From the NCBI RefSeq assembly GCF_014205875.1, contig NZ_JACHEN010000003.1, positions 1 to 64,000 of the forward strand: a stretch of 64,000 nucleotides of DNA, written 5' to 3'. Numbering within the stretch: the stretch's first letter is position 1; every line of letters begins with the position of its first letter. Made by a program: the position numbers and the translations under genes. A model generated the notes under the pieces. The model was not told the origin of the DNA. It saw only the letters and a program-made list of their open reading frames with translations, and searched no databases. Shown here piece by piece: positions 14,566 to 28,215 of this stretch. Source of the DNA: Anaerosolibacter carboniphilus (GTDB lineage Bacteria; Bacillota; Clostridia; Peptostreptococcales; Thermotaleaceae).

Positions 14566-16686
14566 CTAAATCAGTAGAAAATCTATTTCTTTTTGGGCTA
14601 CATCTGCCTTCGTCACCCTTACCCTTACTTCGTCACCAATGCGATAGGTTTTCTTGGTTCTTTCTCCCCTAAATAAATGCTGATCTGCATCATAGATATA
14701 ATAATCATCTACCAAAGAGCTAATCCGTACCAAACCTTCTATCGTGTTCTCCAACTCGATGAACATACCAAAGGAAGTGACACTGCTAATGATACCATCA
14801 AATTCTTCATCAATATGATAACTCATATATTCGGTTTTCTTGAGATCATCAGTCTCTCTCTCAGCTTCTTCTGCCGTTCTTTCACGTTCTGAAGATTTTT
14901 CAGCCGCCTTGGCAACAATACCCTTCAACTGCTCTATTCTATTCTGCGTAATTTTTCCCTCTAAGCTTTCCTTTATAATTCGATGTATTTGCAAATCCGG
15001 ATATCTTCGAATCGGAGAAGTAAAGTGAGAATAATATTGAGCTGCTAATCCAAAGTGACCACTGCATTGTGGCGAATACTTTGCTTGTTTTAAAGAGCGA
15101 AGCATTAGGGTATTTATTATTCTTTCTTCCTTCTGCCCCTCTACCTTCTTTAAAAGGTCCTGTAGCGCTTTCGGATGTACTTCCGTGTTCACGCCCTTTA
15201 GATGATAACCAAAATTATGAATAAACTTATTGAACGCTTCTATTTTCTCCATGTCAGGTTCTTCATGGATACGATATACAAAAGGTATATTCGCCCAATA
15301 ATAATGCTCCGCCACTGTTTCATTACAGATCAGCATAAATTCCTCGATAATTCGATTGGCAATTCTTCTTTCTGCCCTTTTAATGTCAACAGGTTTTCCG
15401 TTTTCGTCTAGAATGATCTTTGCCTCGTCAAAATCAAAATCAATATTCCCTCTGTCATCCCGTCTCTTTCTCAGGATCTTGCATAATTCCTCCATCAGCT
15501 TGAAATTATCAATGAGATAATCGTACCGCTTTAGCAATTCCTCATCCTGCTTTTCCAAAATATCTGATACATCTGTATAGGTCATTCGCTCACAGGTCTT
15601 GATAACACTCTCATAGATCTCGTGTTCAACCACATGTCCTTTTTTATCAATCTCCATATTCACAGATAATGTAAGACGATCTACCCTCGGATTCAAGCTG
15701 CACATGCCATTGGAAAGCTTCCTTGGAAGCATGGGAATAACCCGGTCTACCAAATAGACGCTGGTAGCCCTCTTTAAAGCTTCTTTATCCAATGGCTTGC
15801 CCTCTTTCACATAATAGGTAACGTCTGCAATATGAACCCCTAAAAGATAATTTCCATTTGGCAGTTTTTTTACAGAGACAGCATCGTCTAAGTCTTTTGC
15901 ATCGGCACCGTCAATGGTAACAATCTGTTCATTTCTTAAATCTCTTCTTCTAGCAATCTCTTCCTCTGGTATGGTCTCTGGTATCTCTTCTGCTTCATCC
16001 TCAACTTTTTTAGGAAACTCCTCGGGTAGCTTATATTTTCTTATGATAGATACAATATCCGTTCCAACGTCATCCTTATGACCGATGACCTCAATCACTT
16101 TGCCTTCCGGATTTCTCCTAGCTTCAGGCCAGCGAGTAATTTCACAAACTACCTTATAGCCATCCCTTGCGCCATTGAATTCACTCTTGGGTATGTATAT
16201 ATCCATATTCAGTCGGCGGTCATCTGCCACTACAAAGCCAAAATTCTTACTGCTTTCAAAGGTTCCTACAATTTCCTTATTTGCTCTTTCAATAATTCGA
16301 ATGACTTCACCTTCACACTTCTTTCCATCATTGCTCCGCTTTACAACCCTGGCCACAATCCGGTCGTTATGCATAGCTCCATTCAAATCATTGGCGGGAA
16401 TAAAAACATCAGAGTATCCTGGTAACTCTGAAAGTAAAAAACCAAAGCCTTTGGCATGCTGCTGGAGCTTCCCTACCATAAGATTCATACGCTCTGGAGC
16501 TGCATATCTGTTTTTCTTCGTTTTAATAATCTCTCCTCGGTGTTCCATATCCTCTAATATGGAATAGAACTCTGCAATATCCACGGGCCCTATTTCAAAT
16601 ACATTTGCCAACTCCATATCTAACATTGGACTGTAGGCCTTCTCCCGCATAAATTCTAATATTTTCTCTCGAATGCTCAATGTCAT
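14566..16686 (-). CDS. rnr: Ribonuclease R
   Basis: A 706-residue 3'-5' exoribonuclease of the RNB family. An N-terminal winged helix (about 1-65) is followed by cold-shock-like OB domains (about 70-230) and the RNB catalytic core. That core includes VTIDGADAKDLDDAVSV (about 257-273), with the Mg-binding Asp cluster, and YSHFTSPIRRYPDL. It ends with an S1 domain (FDGIISSVTSFGMFIELENTIEGLVRI). RNase R degrades structured RNA and works with SmpB/tmRNA in removing non-stop mRNAs, which fits its neighbours. GGAGG sits directly before the ATG at 16686, so a TTG two codons later (16680) may be the true start. The lysine-rich C-terminal tail found in enterobacteria is short or absent. Confidence 0.95.
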   Translation of the reverse strand: MTLSIREKILEFMREKAYSPMLDMELANVFEIGPVDIAEFYSILEDMEHRGEIIKTKKNRYAAPERMNLMVGKLQQHAKGFGFLLSELPGYSDVFIPANDLNGAMHNDRIVARVVKRSNDGKKCEGEVIRIIERANKEIVGTFESSKNFGFVVADDRRLNMDIYIPKSEFNGARDGYKVVCEITRWPEARRNPEGKVIEVIGHKDDVGTDIVSIIRKYKLPEEFPKKVEDEAEEIPETIPEEEIARRRDLRNEQIVTIDGADAKDLDDAVSVKKLPNGNYLLGVHIADVTYYVKEGKPLDKEALKRATSVYLVDRVIPMLPRKLSNGMCSLNPRVDRLTLSVNMEIDKKGHVVEHEIYESVIKTCERMTYTDVSDILEKQDEELLKRYDYLIDNFKLMEELCKILRKRRDDRGNIDFDFDEAKIILDENGKPVDIKRAERRIANRIIEEFMLICNETVAEHYYWANIPFVYRIHEEPDMEKIEAFNKFIHNFGYHLKGVNTEVHPKALQDLLKKVEGQKEERIINTLMLRSLKQAKYSPQCSGHFGLAAQYYSHFTSPIRRYPDLQIHRIIKESLEGKITQNRIEQLKGIVAKAAEKSSERERTAEEAERETDDLKKTEYMSYHIDEEFDGIISSVTSFGMFIELENTIEGLVRISSLVDDYYIYDADQHLFRGERTKKTYRIGDEVRVRVTKADVAQKEIDFLLI

Positions 16687-16922
16687 TCCTCCAATCTATG
16701 AAATACCTAAATATATCCAAATACATGTTTATATTTTACCCCAATTCTAGGTAATTATTTCTTTGGATATATTATTAGCTCAATATTTTCTCAATAATAT
16801 TCATTGATAGTCAAAGTTTTTAGAATACTACTTCATCTTTTAACGATCCTTTACATTTATACCCATCATGGAAAATGACTATTCAGCCTATTTCCCAGGG
16901 AATATCAATTCCTATGCTACTT

Positions 16923-17237
16923 TTATAGGAAAACGTAATAATAGATTGTTATTAGAACAGCCATATTTAAAACAAACAGTGCAGGAACACCCAGGGTAAA
17001 GCTCTTATGTAGGGTTTTATGTCGAAACAACTTCATTCCCAATAAAACACCTAGCGCACCGCCTAAAGCTGCCGTTATAAAGAAGCTTTTTTCGCTTATT
17101 CTCCTTTTATGCTTCTTGGCATAGTGCTTATCGAGTCCCATTGCAATGACTCCATATCCATTAACTAATGTTAAATATATCATGAAAAACAACATTTCTA
17201 CCCTATACAAAGTTGTTATATTCATAATCATTTTCAT
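16923..17237 (-). CDS. DUF1294 small membrane protein
   Basis: About 104 residues from ATG 17237, which has AGGTGGAG at the right distance. It has three or four hydrophobic segments: MLFFMIYLTLVNGYGVIAMGL, FFITAALGGALGVLLGMKLF and the C-terminal TLGVPALFVLNMAVLITIYY. Between them are the family signatures GLDKHYAKKHKRRISEK and FRHKTLHKSF. DUF1294 proteins are inner-membrane proteins of unknown function, sometimes fused to cold-shock domains in other bacteria. It stands alone between hppA and rnr. Confidence 0.8.
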   Translation of the reverse strand: MKMIMNITTLYRVEMLFFMIYLTLVNGYGVIAMGLDKHYAKKHKRRISEKSFFITAALGGALGVLLGMKLFRHKTLHKSFTLGVPALFVLNMAVLITIYYYVFL

Positions 17238-17339
17238 AAATTTCTCCACCTTTTTTACAAAAAATAACATGTCACATGCTATTATAACATAGATGACATG
17301 CTATTGGAACAAAGCTGCCCATCTATAAACAAATTATAA

Positions 17340-17369
17340 AAGTCCTGTCTCATATACGAGACAGGACTT
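17340..17369 (-). terminator. Terminator of hppA
   Basis: Perfect 12-bp arms AAGTCCTGTCTC/GAGACAGGACTT with a 6-nt loop, just after the hppA stop codon in the leftward direction. Confidence 0.8.
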
Positions 17370-17376
17370 TCTTGTC

Positions 17377-19371
17377 TTATTTGAAGAATAATCCACCAAA
17401 CTTCAAGAACAATGGTGCAAATACTAAAGCTACAATTGTCATCAGCTTGATCAAGATGTTGATAGAAGGGCCAGATGTATCTTTGAATGGATCTCCAACT
17501 GTATCTCCAACAACCGCAGCCTTATGAGGCTCGCTGCCCTTGCCACCATGATTTCCTTCTTCAATATATTTTTTCGCATTATCCCATGCGCCACCAGCGT
17601 TGGCCATCATGATCGCCATCAATACTCCAGATACTAGGGAACCCGCTAATAAACCACCTAGCGCTTCTGCTCCAAGGATCAATCCTGTAGCCACCGGTGC
17701 CAATACAGCCATGATACCAGGAACAAGCATTTCTTTTAACGCTGCTGCTGTACTGATATCTACACATCTTGCATAGTCTGGCTTTGCTTTACCTTCCATC
17801 AGACCAGGAATTGATTTGAACTGTCTTCTTACTTCTTCGATCATTTGGAAAGCAGCTTTACCTACAGATTCCATTGTCATAGCTGAGAATAGGAATGGTA
17901 ACATACCACCAATTAATAAACCAACAACAACCAATGGATCTAGAATATCAATCTTTTCTAACTGTACAACCTGTGAGTAGGATGCAAATAATGCAAGCGC
18001 TGTCAAAGCCGCTGAACCGATAGCAAAACCTTTACCGATAGCAGCTGTTGTGTTACCTACTGCATCCAGTTTATCTGTTATTGCGCGAACTGACTTAGGA
18101 AGTTCTGACATTTCTGCGATACCACCAGCATTGTCAGCAATCGGACCATAAGCATCTACTGCTACGGTGATACCCGTTGTAGAAAGCATACCAACTGCAG
18201 CTAATGCTATACCATATAATCCAAAGAAATGATATGCTGCCAAGATTCCTACAGAAATCAGCATGATCGGCCAAGCTGTAGAGAACATACCTACCGCTAA
18301 ACCACTGATAATTGTTGTGGCTGGACCTGTTTCTGATTGTTGTGCGATTCTCTTAACAGACTTGTAATCACCAGAAGTATATATCTCCGTGATTTGACCA
18401 ATAGCCGTACCCACAACCAATCCAAAGAAAATTGCCCAGAAGGCATTTAAATTACCAAATAAGCTTTTGCTTAAGAAAAATGCACCTACAATTACGATAC
18501 CACCGGCTACATATGTACCCATCTTTAATGCGCTATGTGGATTCGTATTTTCGTCTCCTCTAACAAAAAGAGAACCGATAACAGAAGCGATAATACCTAG
18601 GGAAGCCAATGCCAATGGGAACATTGCTCCACTTACTGGATCTATGCTTGGGATTACTACACCTAAAGTAATTGCAGAAATAATAGAGCCTACATATGAT
18701 TCGAATAAGTCCGCTCCCATACCAGCAACGTCACCAACGTTATCCCCAACATTATCTGCAATAACCGCTGGGTTTCTTGGATCGTCCTCTGGGATACCTG
18801 CTTCTACCTTACCAACCAAGTCAGCACCAACGTCTGCTGCCTTTGTATAAATACCACCGCCTACACGGCCGAATAAAGCGATTGATGAAGCACCTAAACC
18901 AAATCCTGTAATAATTCCAGGATCTCCAATTAAATAATAAAGACCACCTACACCGATAATACCTAAACCAACAACGCACATACCCATTACGGCACCACCG
19001 TTGAAGGCAACACTCAATGCTTTGTTCATGCCATTTTCTCTTGCCGCATTGGCAGTTCTAACATTTGCCTTTGTAGCAACTTGCATTCCAAAGAATCCTG
19101 CAAGGGCTGAGAAGAAAGCCCCTACAAGGAAACAAATGGCAGTCAACCAGCTATTTAAACCTAAACCAATTACAACAAATAAAATCCCTGCAAAAATAAC
19201 AAGGGCTTTATATTCTCTAGTTAAGAACGCCATTGCACCTTCATGGATATAAGAAGAAATTTCTTTCATTCTGTCAGTGCCGACATTTACTTGATTAATT
19301 TTCGCCGTAAGCATATATGCGAAAGCCAGAGCGATTACCCCAACTACAGGCGCTAATAACGCATAATTCAT
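17377..19371 (-). CDS. hppA: K+-dependent membrane-bound pyrophosphatase (Na+ or H+ pumping)
   Basis: 664 residues, about 16 membrane segments. The pyrophosphate/Mg site is clear: [28 protein letters not shown], then [22 protein letters not shown], with a second acidic cluster near the C-terminus ([15 protein letters not shown]). GNTTAA carries Ala where K+-independent enzymes have Lys, so the enzyme should need K+. It hydrolyses cytosolic PPi and pumps ions outward. In anaerobic clostridia this class often pumps Na+, but the ion was not determined here. The start MNYALLAP has AAGGAGG upstream and the gene is monocistronic with its own terminator. Confidence 0.95.
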   Translation of the reverse strand: MNYALLAPVVGVIALAFAYMLTAKINQVNVGTDRMKEISSYIHEGAMAFLTREYKALVIFAGILFVVIGLGLNSWLTAICFLVGAFFSALAGFFGMQVATKANVRTANAARENGMNKALSVAFNGGAVMGMCVVGLGIIGVGGLYYLIGDPGIITGFGLGASSIALFGRVGGGIYTKAADVGADLVGKVEAGIPEDDPRNPAVIADNVGDNVGDVAGMGADLFESYVGSIISAITLGVVIPSIDPVSGAMFPLALASLGIIASVIGSLFVRGDENTNPHSALKMGTYVAGGIVIVGAFFLSKSLFGNLNAFWAIFFGLVVGTAIGQITEIYTSGDYKSVKRIAQQSETGPATTIISGLAVGMFSTAWPIMLISVGILAAYHFFGLYGIALAAVGMLSTTGITVAVDAYGPIADNAGGIAEMSELPKSVRAITDKLDAVGNTTAAIGKGFAIGSAALTALALFASYSQVVQLEKIDILDPLVVVGLLIGGMLPFLFSAMTMESVGKAAFQMIEEVRRQFKSIPGLMEGKAKPDYARCVDISTAAALKEMLVPGIMAVLAPVATGLILGAEALGGLLAGSLVSGVLMAIMMANAGGAWDNAKKYIEEGNHGGKGSEPHKAAVVGDTVGDPFKDTSGPSINILIKLMTIVALVFAPLFLKFGGLFFK

Positions 19372-19426
19372 CCTTGATGCCTCCTTTATTTTCCAAACCT
19401 GTTACAACAGACTCTGGTGTTTCCTA

Positions 19427-19657
19427 TTAGAAAATTCTGATTAGTATAATTGAATTGATGATAAATACGATTGCACCAATTGTTGTAACCTTACTTAATA
19501 ACTCTTCATAACCTCTACCTTTTTGCTTGCCCCAAAGTTGCTCCGCTCCACCAGCAATCGCACCTGATAATCCTGCGCTCTTTCCTGATTGAAGCAAAAT
19601 ACTTCCGATTAGAATCAAACTGGCAATTATTTGAACGATCATTAGTAAAATTCTCAT
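19427..19657 (-). CDS. secG: Protein translocase subunit SecG
   Basis: 76 residues with the usual two hydrophobic helices (about 2-24, IVQIIASLILIGSILLQ; and about 55-75, KVTTIGAIVFIINSIILI). The conserved cytoplasmic loop is SGKSAGLSGAIAGGAEQLWGK. It is an accessory subunit of the SecYEG channel. The start has GGAGGTGG upstream. In Firmicutes secG commonly follows eno, as here. Confidence 0.93.
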   Translation of the reverse strand: MRILLMIVQIIASLILIGSILLQSGKSAGLSGAIAGGAEQLWGKQKGRGYEELLSKVTTIGAIVFIINSIILIRIF

Positions 19658-19995
19658 TTTTCCACCTCCTCTGTCTAATTAACATACATATTTTAACATA
19701 GCTGATTTTCAAAATCAATAAATATTATCCCCCGGTCCCATTTATCCACTTTTCTGTATCCATTACAAACATTTTGTAAAAAAGCTCACTTGTTGCTATC
19801 AGAGACCTCCTCAGTAGGTACCAACAAAATTCTCTTGAGCCGAATTTATGTTGCTTAAAATACCTCATAAGTATTGACGCACATGATTCATAAATTCCAA
19901 TAGCATATAGTTACTTGGCAATAAAAAACAACAATAATATAAGGATAGGCCTTCTATCCTTATATTATTGTTTAATTTTTTACAGGTTATACCTT
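19658..19995. other. 338-bp spacer between eno and secG
   Basis: It contains the eno terminator (19932-19970). The rest (about 19700-19930) has no coding potential, and I see no tRNA or recognisable riboswitch. The secG promoter is presumably here, but no strong -35/-10 pair stands out. Confidence 0.5.
19932..19970 (-). terminator. Terminator of the glycolytic operon (after eno)
   Basis: Perfect 17-bp arms (19932-19948 and 19954-19970) with a 5-nt loop. On the minus strand it is followed by TTGTTTTTTA. Confidence 0.85.
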
Positions 19996-21303
<1,308 letters not shown>

Positions 21304-21308
21304 TCAAT

Positions 21309-22055
21309 TTAGAAGTTAACAATTTGTACAAATTCATCTGGAAGCAAGCTTGCGCCCCCTACCAAAGCACCATCAATATCTTCTTGATTCATGATCTCTT
21401 CGGCATTAGAGCCCTTTACGCTACCACCATACTGGATACGGATTTCTGTATAGATGCCTTCTCCATATAGCTCTTTAATCGTTTCTCTAATTTGATAAAT
21501 TACTTCATTGGCCTGCTCCGGCGTTGCAGTCCTTCCTGTACCGATGGCCCAAACAGGCTCATAGGCAATAACGATCTTGGTTACATCTTCATCCGTTACG
21601 TTTACTAAACCTTTTTGGATCTGGTTCTTTACAATTTCCTCTGTTTTTCCTGATTCTCTTTCCTCTAGGGTTTCACCTACACAGAAAATAGGTTTAATCC
21701 CATGGTTTAAGGCAGAGTGAATTTTTTTATTGACCGTTTCATCAGTTTCTCCAAAATATTGTCTTCTCTCAGAGTGTCCAATGATGCAATAATCAATACC
21801 TATATCCTTTAACATCAAAGGAGATATCTCCCCTGTAAAGGCACCTTGATTCTCCCAATGCATATTTTGCGCGCCTAGCTTGATGTTAGTTCCTGCTGCT
21901 GCCTCTTTTAATGGCAGTAGTAGCGTGAAAGGTGCGCAGATTACTACTTCAACATCGGTTCCTTGTACCTTATCTTTAATTTCTCTTACAAATTGTACCG
22001 CTTCATCGATAGTTTTATGCATTTTCCAATTTCCTGCAATAATGGGTATTCTCAT
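21309..22055 (-). CDS. tpiA: Triosephosphate isomerase
   Basis: 248-residue TIM barrel, full length. It starts MRIPIIAGNWKMHKT (catalytic Lys in NWKM). The catalytic His is in CIIGHSERRQYFGETD, the catalytic Glu in VIAYEPVWAIGTGRTATPEQ, and the phosphate-binding end in IQYGGSVKGSNAEEIM and DGALVGGASL. It interconverts dihydroxyacetone phosphate and glyceraldehyde 3-phosphate. It is 11 bp downstream of pgk and about 20 bp upstream of eno, within the glycolytic operon. Confidence 0.97.
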   Translation of the reverse strand: MRIPIIAGNWKMHKTIDEAVQFVREIKDKVQGTDVEVVICAPFTLLLPLKEAAAGTNIKLGAQNMHWENQGAFTGEISPLMLKDIGIDYCIIGHSERRQYFGETDETVNKKIHSALNHGIKPIFCVGETLEERESGKTEEIVKNQIQKGLVNVTDEDVTKIVIAYEPVWAIGTGRTATPEQANEVIYQIRETIKELYGEGIYTEIRIQYGGSVKGSNAEEIMNQEDIDGALVGGASLLPDEFVQIVNF

Positions 22056-22066
22056 AGCACCGCCTC

Positions 22067-23260
22067 CTATTTATCCTGAATGACTGCAATACCTGGAAGT
22101 TCGATACCCTCTAAAAACTCTAAAGAAGCACCGCCGCCAGTAGATATATGAGTCATCTGATCAGCAAATCCTAACTGTTCAACAGCAGCAGCACTGTCTC
22201 CACCACCAATGATCGTTGTTCCTTTGCTTTCTGCAAGAGCTTTTGCTACTTCCTTCGTTCCTACCGCGAAAGCTGGCATTTCAAATACACCCATAGGGCC
22301 ATTCCAGATTACGGTCTGTGCGCCTTTGATCTCATCTGCAAAAACCTTTACCGTTGCCATTCCAATATCTAATCCCATCTTGTCCGCTGGAATATTGACT
22401 ACATCTACTGTTTCATGGGCAGCATCTGCTTTGAATTCAGCAGCCACTACCACGTCTACCGGCAACAACAGCTTTACACCTTTTGCTTTTGCATCTTCCA
22501 TCAATTCTTTTGCCAAATCAATCTTATCAGTTTCTAGCAGTGACTTCCCTACCTCAAGCCCCTTTGCTTTCAAGAAGGTAAAAGCCATACCTCCACCAAT
22601 AATTAAAGCATCTACTTTTTCGAGTAAATTTTTGATGACGCCTATTTTGTCAGAAACCTTTGCACCGCCTAAAATTGCAACAAAAGGTCTCTCAGGATTA
22701 TGTAAGGCTTTTCCCATGATCTCGATCTCTTTTTCGATCAAGTAGCCAGACACACATGGAAGGTAGTCTGCAATCCCCGCTGTGGATGAATGGGCTCTAT
22801 GCGCTGTACCGAAGGCATCATTGACGAATAATTCTCCTAGGCTAGCAAGCTCTTTTGAAAAATCAGGATTGTTTTTTTCCTCTTCTTTTCTAAAGCGTAC
22901 ATTTTCCAACAAAAGTACTTCTCCATTTTTCATTTCTGAAGCTGCCTTTTTTGCGTTTTCGCCAACTACTACGTCATCAGCTGCAAAGATTATCCCTTTA
23001 TTCAATAACTCTGCCAGCCTTTTTGCCACAGGCTCCAAGCTATATTTTTTGTTAGATTCTCCTTTAGGTCTTCCCAAGTGGGACATAAGAATTACCCTTG
23101 CGCCTTTTTCCATCAAATACTGAATGGTAGGCAGTGCACCACGGATACGAATATCATCCGTAATGTTTTTGTTTTCATCCATAGGCACATTGAAATCACA
23201 TCGAACCAATACTCGCTTGCCTGTGACTTCAACATTTTCTATTGTCTTCTTATTTAGCAT
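22067..23260 (-). CDS. pgk: Phosphoglycerate kinase
   Basis: 397 residues, two-domain kinase of normal length. [20 protein letters not shown] (N-domain signature), SHLGRPKG, and the C-domain nucleotide site [16 protein letters not shown] and [11 protein letters not shown] are all present. The phosphate loop lies in [16 protein letters not shown]. It transfers phosphate from 1,3-bisphosphoglycerate to ADP. The gene lies in the glycolytic operon after gap, but a hairpin terminator (23359-23391) sits between gap and pgk. The upstream genes may therefore be expressed more strongly. Confidence 0.97.
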   Translation of the reverse strand: MLNKKTIENVEVTGKRVLVRCDFNVPMDENKNITDDIRIRGALPTIQYLMEKGARVILMSHLGRPKGESNKKYSLEPVAKRLAELLNKGIIFAADDVVVGENAKKAASEMKNGEVLLLENVRFRKEEEKNNPDFSKELASLGELFVNDAFGTAHRAHSSTAGIADYLPCVSGYLIEKEIEIMGKALHNPERPFVAILGGAKVSDKIGVIKNLLEKVDALIIGGGMAFTFLKAKGLEVGKSLLETDKIDLAKELMEDAKAKGVKLLLPVDVVVAAEFKADAAHETVDVVNIPADKMGLDIGMATVKVFADEIKGAQTVIWNGPMGVFEMPAFAVGTKEVAKALAESKGTTIIGGGDSAAAVEQLGFADQMTHISTGGGASLEFLEGIELPGIAVIQDK

Positions 23261-23358
23261 ACCTACACCCCTAATCTTTAAAAATAATATATCTTACTTA
23301 ACTATATGTAACATACTATTTCTTGCTCGTCAATCGTTTCAGTGTTAGGATATGTTAA

Positions 23359-23391
23359 AATGAATACCAATCCAGTGGACTGGTATTCATT
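23359..23391 (-). terminator. Intercistronic terminator/attenuator between gap and pgk
   Basis: AATGAATACCA/TGGTATTCATT arms (11 bp) enclose a loop that itself can pair (CCAGTGG), followed on the minus strand by TTTTAAC. It lies directly after the gap stop codon and may set partial read-through into pgk-tpiA-eno. Confidence 0.65.
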
Positions 23392-23395
23392 TTAC

Positions 23396-25482
<2,087 letters not shown>

Positions 25483-25530
25483 TCTACCCCCCCTATCGAT
25501 ATAGAATCAATTTTACCAAATCACTTGTTG

Positions 25531-25564
25531 GTCATTTTAGGTCCCTATAGTCATTTCGGGTCCC
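25531..25564 (-). promoter_or_regulatory. Probable CggR operator (two direct repeats) overlapping a promoter
   Basis: On the minus strand GGGACCCGAAATGAC, 4 bp, GGGACCTAAAATGAC: two 15-bp direct repeats, 13 positions identical, 19 bp apart. They lie about 50-80 bp upstream of cggR. TTGACC just upstream (about 25567-25572) could be the -35. The GGGAC-containing direct-repeat layout is like the known CggR operator. Confidence 0.55.
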
Positions 25565-25633
25565 AGATAGGTCAAAAAAATATTCTCATCATCATTGTAA
25601 TATATGGCATTTTTAAATGCAATAGGAAATTAA

Positions 25634-25681
25634 AATATCCACCATTATTTTTTATTTTCATAAAAGATAACGGCGGATATT
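25634..25681 (-). terminator. Probable rpoN terminator
   Basis: 15-bp arms (AATATCCGCCGTTAT with ATAATGGTGGATATT, allowing G-U pairs) around an 18-nt AT-rich loop. It is just downstream of rpoN and upstream of the cggR promoter. The T-run is short. Confidence 0.55.
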
Positions 25682-25711
25682 AAATCTGTGGGTCCCCTTG
25701 AAAATTCATAC

Positions 25712-27088
25712 TTAAAAACGTTTTCTCTTGGACGAAGCTTGTATATTCATTTCATCCCTATACTTTGCAACTGTACGTCTTGAGATGTTGATCCCTTTGT
25801 TTTGCAATAAATCTGCAATCAACTGATCACTTAAAGGTTTTTTAGGATTCTCCTTATCAATCATCTCCTGAATCATACTTTTAATACTTTCGGATGCCAA
25901 TCCATCGCCTTCTTGATTGGAAACACCACTACTGAAAAAAAACTTAAGTTCAAATACACCTCTAGGACTCTGCATGTATTTCCCGTTCACTGCACGGCTC
26001 ACCGTCGATTCATGGACGCCGACCTCATCAGCAATCTGTTTCAGCGTCAACGGTCTCAGCCACTTCTTCCCACCTTCGAAGAAATCAATTTGATAGTCTA
26101 TGATAGCTTTTACCACCTTATAAATGGTCTGTCTTCTTTGTTCAATGCTTTTCACAAGCCACATGGCGGAGTTTAACTTATCAGTAATGAATTTTGAAGT
26201 GGAAGAATCCTTTTCTTCATTCATAAGCATGCTTCGATAGAACTGATTAATCAAGAGTCTGGGTGCCGAGGTATCATTCACGATCACCACATATTCACCA
26301 TCAATTTTTTCAACCGTAACATCTGGTGTAATGTATTTTACATCATTCGCAGATCCAAATACCCTTCCAGGCTTTGGTTCTAGAGTTTTGATAAAATCTG
26401 CAATTTCTTGAACTACAGCAGTTGTAATATTCAAATTTTTTGCGATAATAGCAAGTCGATTATTGGCTATATCGTCTAGATGATGTGCCACCACCTCAAA
26501 TACTTTTTCATCTTCAACACCTTGCTGTTTGATCTGAATCAATAGACATTCCTTCAAATCACGGGCAGCAATACCAAAGGGATCAAAGCTTTGAATGACA
26601 GCGAGCACATTCTCAACAGTCTCCTCTGACTCATGAAAAACTTCTGCAATCTCAGATAAAGGCGTCATCAAATATCCATTCCGATCAAGGCTTTCAATGA
26701 TAAACTTGCCAATACTATAGTGTCTCTTCTTTAAAATAGAAAATTGAAGCTGAAACATCAAGTGCTCTGTTAAGGTTGTATCATTAAATAAAAATTGTTC
26801 TATAGATACCTCTTCTTTATCCTTATTATAATTTGATTGCTTATAGCTAATATCGTCGTACTCTCGGAAATACTCCTTCCAATCTACTTCTTCCTTCGAA
26901 GTATTCTTCGTCATTTCAGACTCTTGAGGTGATGCAATATCGAGGAGAGGATTTGTTAAAAGTTGCTCATCAATGAACTGGGATAATTCCTGGGTATTGA
27001 ATTGTAGTATTTGAATGGCTTGCTTTAACTCAGGCGTCATCACCAACTTCTGAATCTGCTCAATGTTTAAATGAAACCCAATCTTCAT
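25712..27088 (-). CDS. rpoN: RNA polymerase sigma-54 factor RpoN
   Basis: About 458 residues from ATG 27088 (MKIGFHLNIEQIQKLVMTPELKQAIQILQFN), with AGGTGGG upstream; an earlier GTG is less likely. The order is the N-terminal activator-interacting region I (LVMTPELKQAIQILQ), an acidic region II, the core-binding domain (about 85-270) and the HTH. The C-terminal RpoN box reads ISRRTVAKYRDEMNI. It directs RNA polymerase to -24/-12 promoters and needs an AAA+ activator. None is encoded in this window and I found no convincing -24/-12 site here. It sits next to cggR, as in several clostridia. Confidence 0.95.
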   Translation of the reverse strand: MKIGFHLNIEQIQKLVMTPELKQAIQILQFNTQELSQFIDEQLLTNPLLDIASPQESEMTKNTSKEEVDWKEYFREYDDISYKQSNYNKDKEEVSIEQFLFNDTTLTEHLMFQLQFSILKKRHYSIGKFIIESLDRNGYLMTPLSEIAEVFHESEETVENVLAVIQSFDPFGIAARDLKECLLIQIKQQGVEDEKVFEVVAHHLDDIANNRLAIIAKNLNITTAVVQEIADFIKTLEPKPGRVFGSANDVKYITPDVTVEKIDGEYVVIVNDTSAPRLLINQFYRSMLMNEEKDSSTSKFITDKLNSAMWLVKSIEQRRQTIYKVVKAIIDYQIDFFEGGKKWLRPLTLKQIADEVGVHESTVSRAVNGKYMQSPRGVFELKFFFSSGVSNQEGDGLASESIKSMIQEMIDKENPKKPLSDQLIADLLQNKGINISRRTVAKYRDEMNIQASSKRKRF

Positions 27089-27226
27089 GTAATCACCCAC
27101 CTTATACCGAAATGTTCTCTTTTCATCTACTATAGAGTATCCTACTTATCCTGATTTTCTATATTATTATACCATTAAACGATTGTTAAATAAAGCTTGT
27201 TCCAAGATTGTTTTTCTACACATTAA

Positions 27227-27260
27227 AGATAAAGACAAGGCATTTGCCTTGTCTTTATCT
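27227..27260 (-). terminator. Terminator of the nucleoside transporter operon
   Basis: 16-bp perfect arms (AGATAAAGACAAGGCA/TGCCTTGTCTTTATCT) overlapping the last codons of the downstream permease gene. Confidence 0.75.
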
Positions 27261-28214
27261 CTCTCCTTTTTCATAAGGCTGCCCGGCAGCCTTTGGACCA
27301 ACTGCTTTTCCTGAAAAAATTACTAAAGCTATGATGGTGAGTATATATGGGAATGCCCAGAAGAATTCTTGCGGCAGTTTATTTAAAAGCGGTATTTGAT
27401 ATGCTACTACACCCAATGCTTGAGAGAAGCCGAAGAATAGCCCCGCAAGCAATACACCGATGGGATGCCATTTACCAAATATCAATGCTGCTAAGGCGAT
27501 AAAACCCGTACCATGAATTGTTGCATAGGTATATTGGATATCTTGAGTCAGCACCATGATAGATCCACCTAGCCCAGCAAGCATTCCGGAAAGAATAACA
27601 CCTATATACCTCATTCGATACACATTAATCCCCATGGAATCCGCAGCGCCAGGGTGTTCTCCAACCGCCCTAAGTCTTAATCCAAAAGGAGTCTTATAAA
27701 CGATATACCATACAATGAATACAGTTAAAATAATTAAATAAGATGTAACATGTACTTGACGAAAAAACAAGTTACCCAACACGGGGATTTGCGATAATCC
27801 AGGTATATCTTGCTTCTTGATACCATATAAGAATGCAACAGTTCTTTGCTGTTTGAAAATAATCTGCGCCAAGTAAATTGTAATGCCTCCTGCAAGGAGA
27901 TTGATAGCCGTACCACTGATTACTTGATCTGCCCGAAGGTTTATACTCACATAAGCATGGACGATGGCTAACAATCCGCCTGCAATAATGCCTGTGAGAA
28001 TTCCGATCCAAGGACTCATCGGTCCCATGGAAGTTTCTACTAAGACGGTAGTGGTGGCAGCCGCAAAGGCTCCGATCATCATGAGTCCTTCAAGTCCAAC
28101 ATTTACAACCCCTGACCGTTCACTGAAGAGTCCGCCTAAGGAAGCAGAAATAATTGGTGTAGCAGAAGCCAAAGTTAAGGGGATTACGATACTGATAAGC
28201 TGCATAATGTCCAT
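27255..28214 (-). CDS. nupQ: Nucleoside ABC transporter permease (BmpA system, second permease)
   Basis: 319 residues, about 8-10 membrane helices. Permease of the BPD_transp_2 family, COG1079-like: SLGGLFSERSGVVNVGLEGLMMIGAF, ADQVISGTAINLLAGGITIYL and GLRLRAVGEHPGAADSMGINVYRMRYIGVILSGMLAGLGG (the EAA-like coupling region). It pairs with the permease encoded 1 bp upstream and with the ATPase at 29271-30803. Substrates of such systems are purine or other nucleosides. RBS AAGGAGGGG precedes the ATG. Confidence 0.88.
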   Translation of the reverse strand: MDIMQLISIVIPLTLASATPIISASLGGLFSERSGVVNVGLEGLMMIGAFAAATTTVLVETSMGPMSPWIGILTGIIAGGLLAIVHAYVSINLRADQVISGTAINLLAGGITIYLAQIIFKQQRTVAFLYGIKKQDIPGLSQIPVLGNLFFRQVHVTSYLIILTVFIVWYIVYKTPFGLRLRAVGEHPGAADSMGINVYRMRYIGVILSGMLAGLGGSIMVLTQDIQYTYATIHGTGFIALAALIFGKWHPIGVLLAGLFFGFSQALGVVAYQIPLLNKLPQEFFWAFPYILTIIALVIFSGKAVGPKAAGQPYEKGER

Positions 28215-28215
28215 C

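Noticed and set aside
18467..19252. Long plus-strand open frames opposite hppA, and similar ones opposite pgk, gap and the Na/Pi genes
   Set aside because: They are antisense shadows of strongly conserved genes, without ribosome sites or recognisable proteins.
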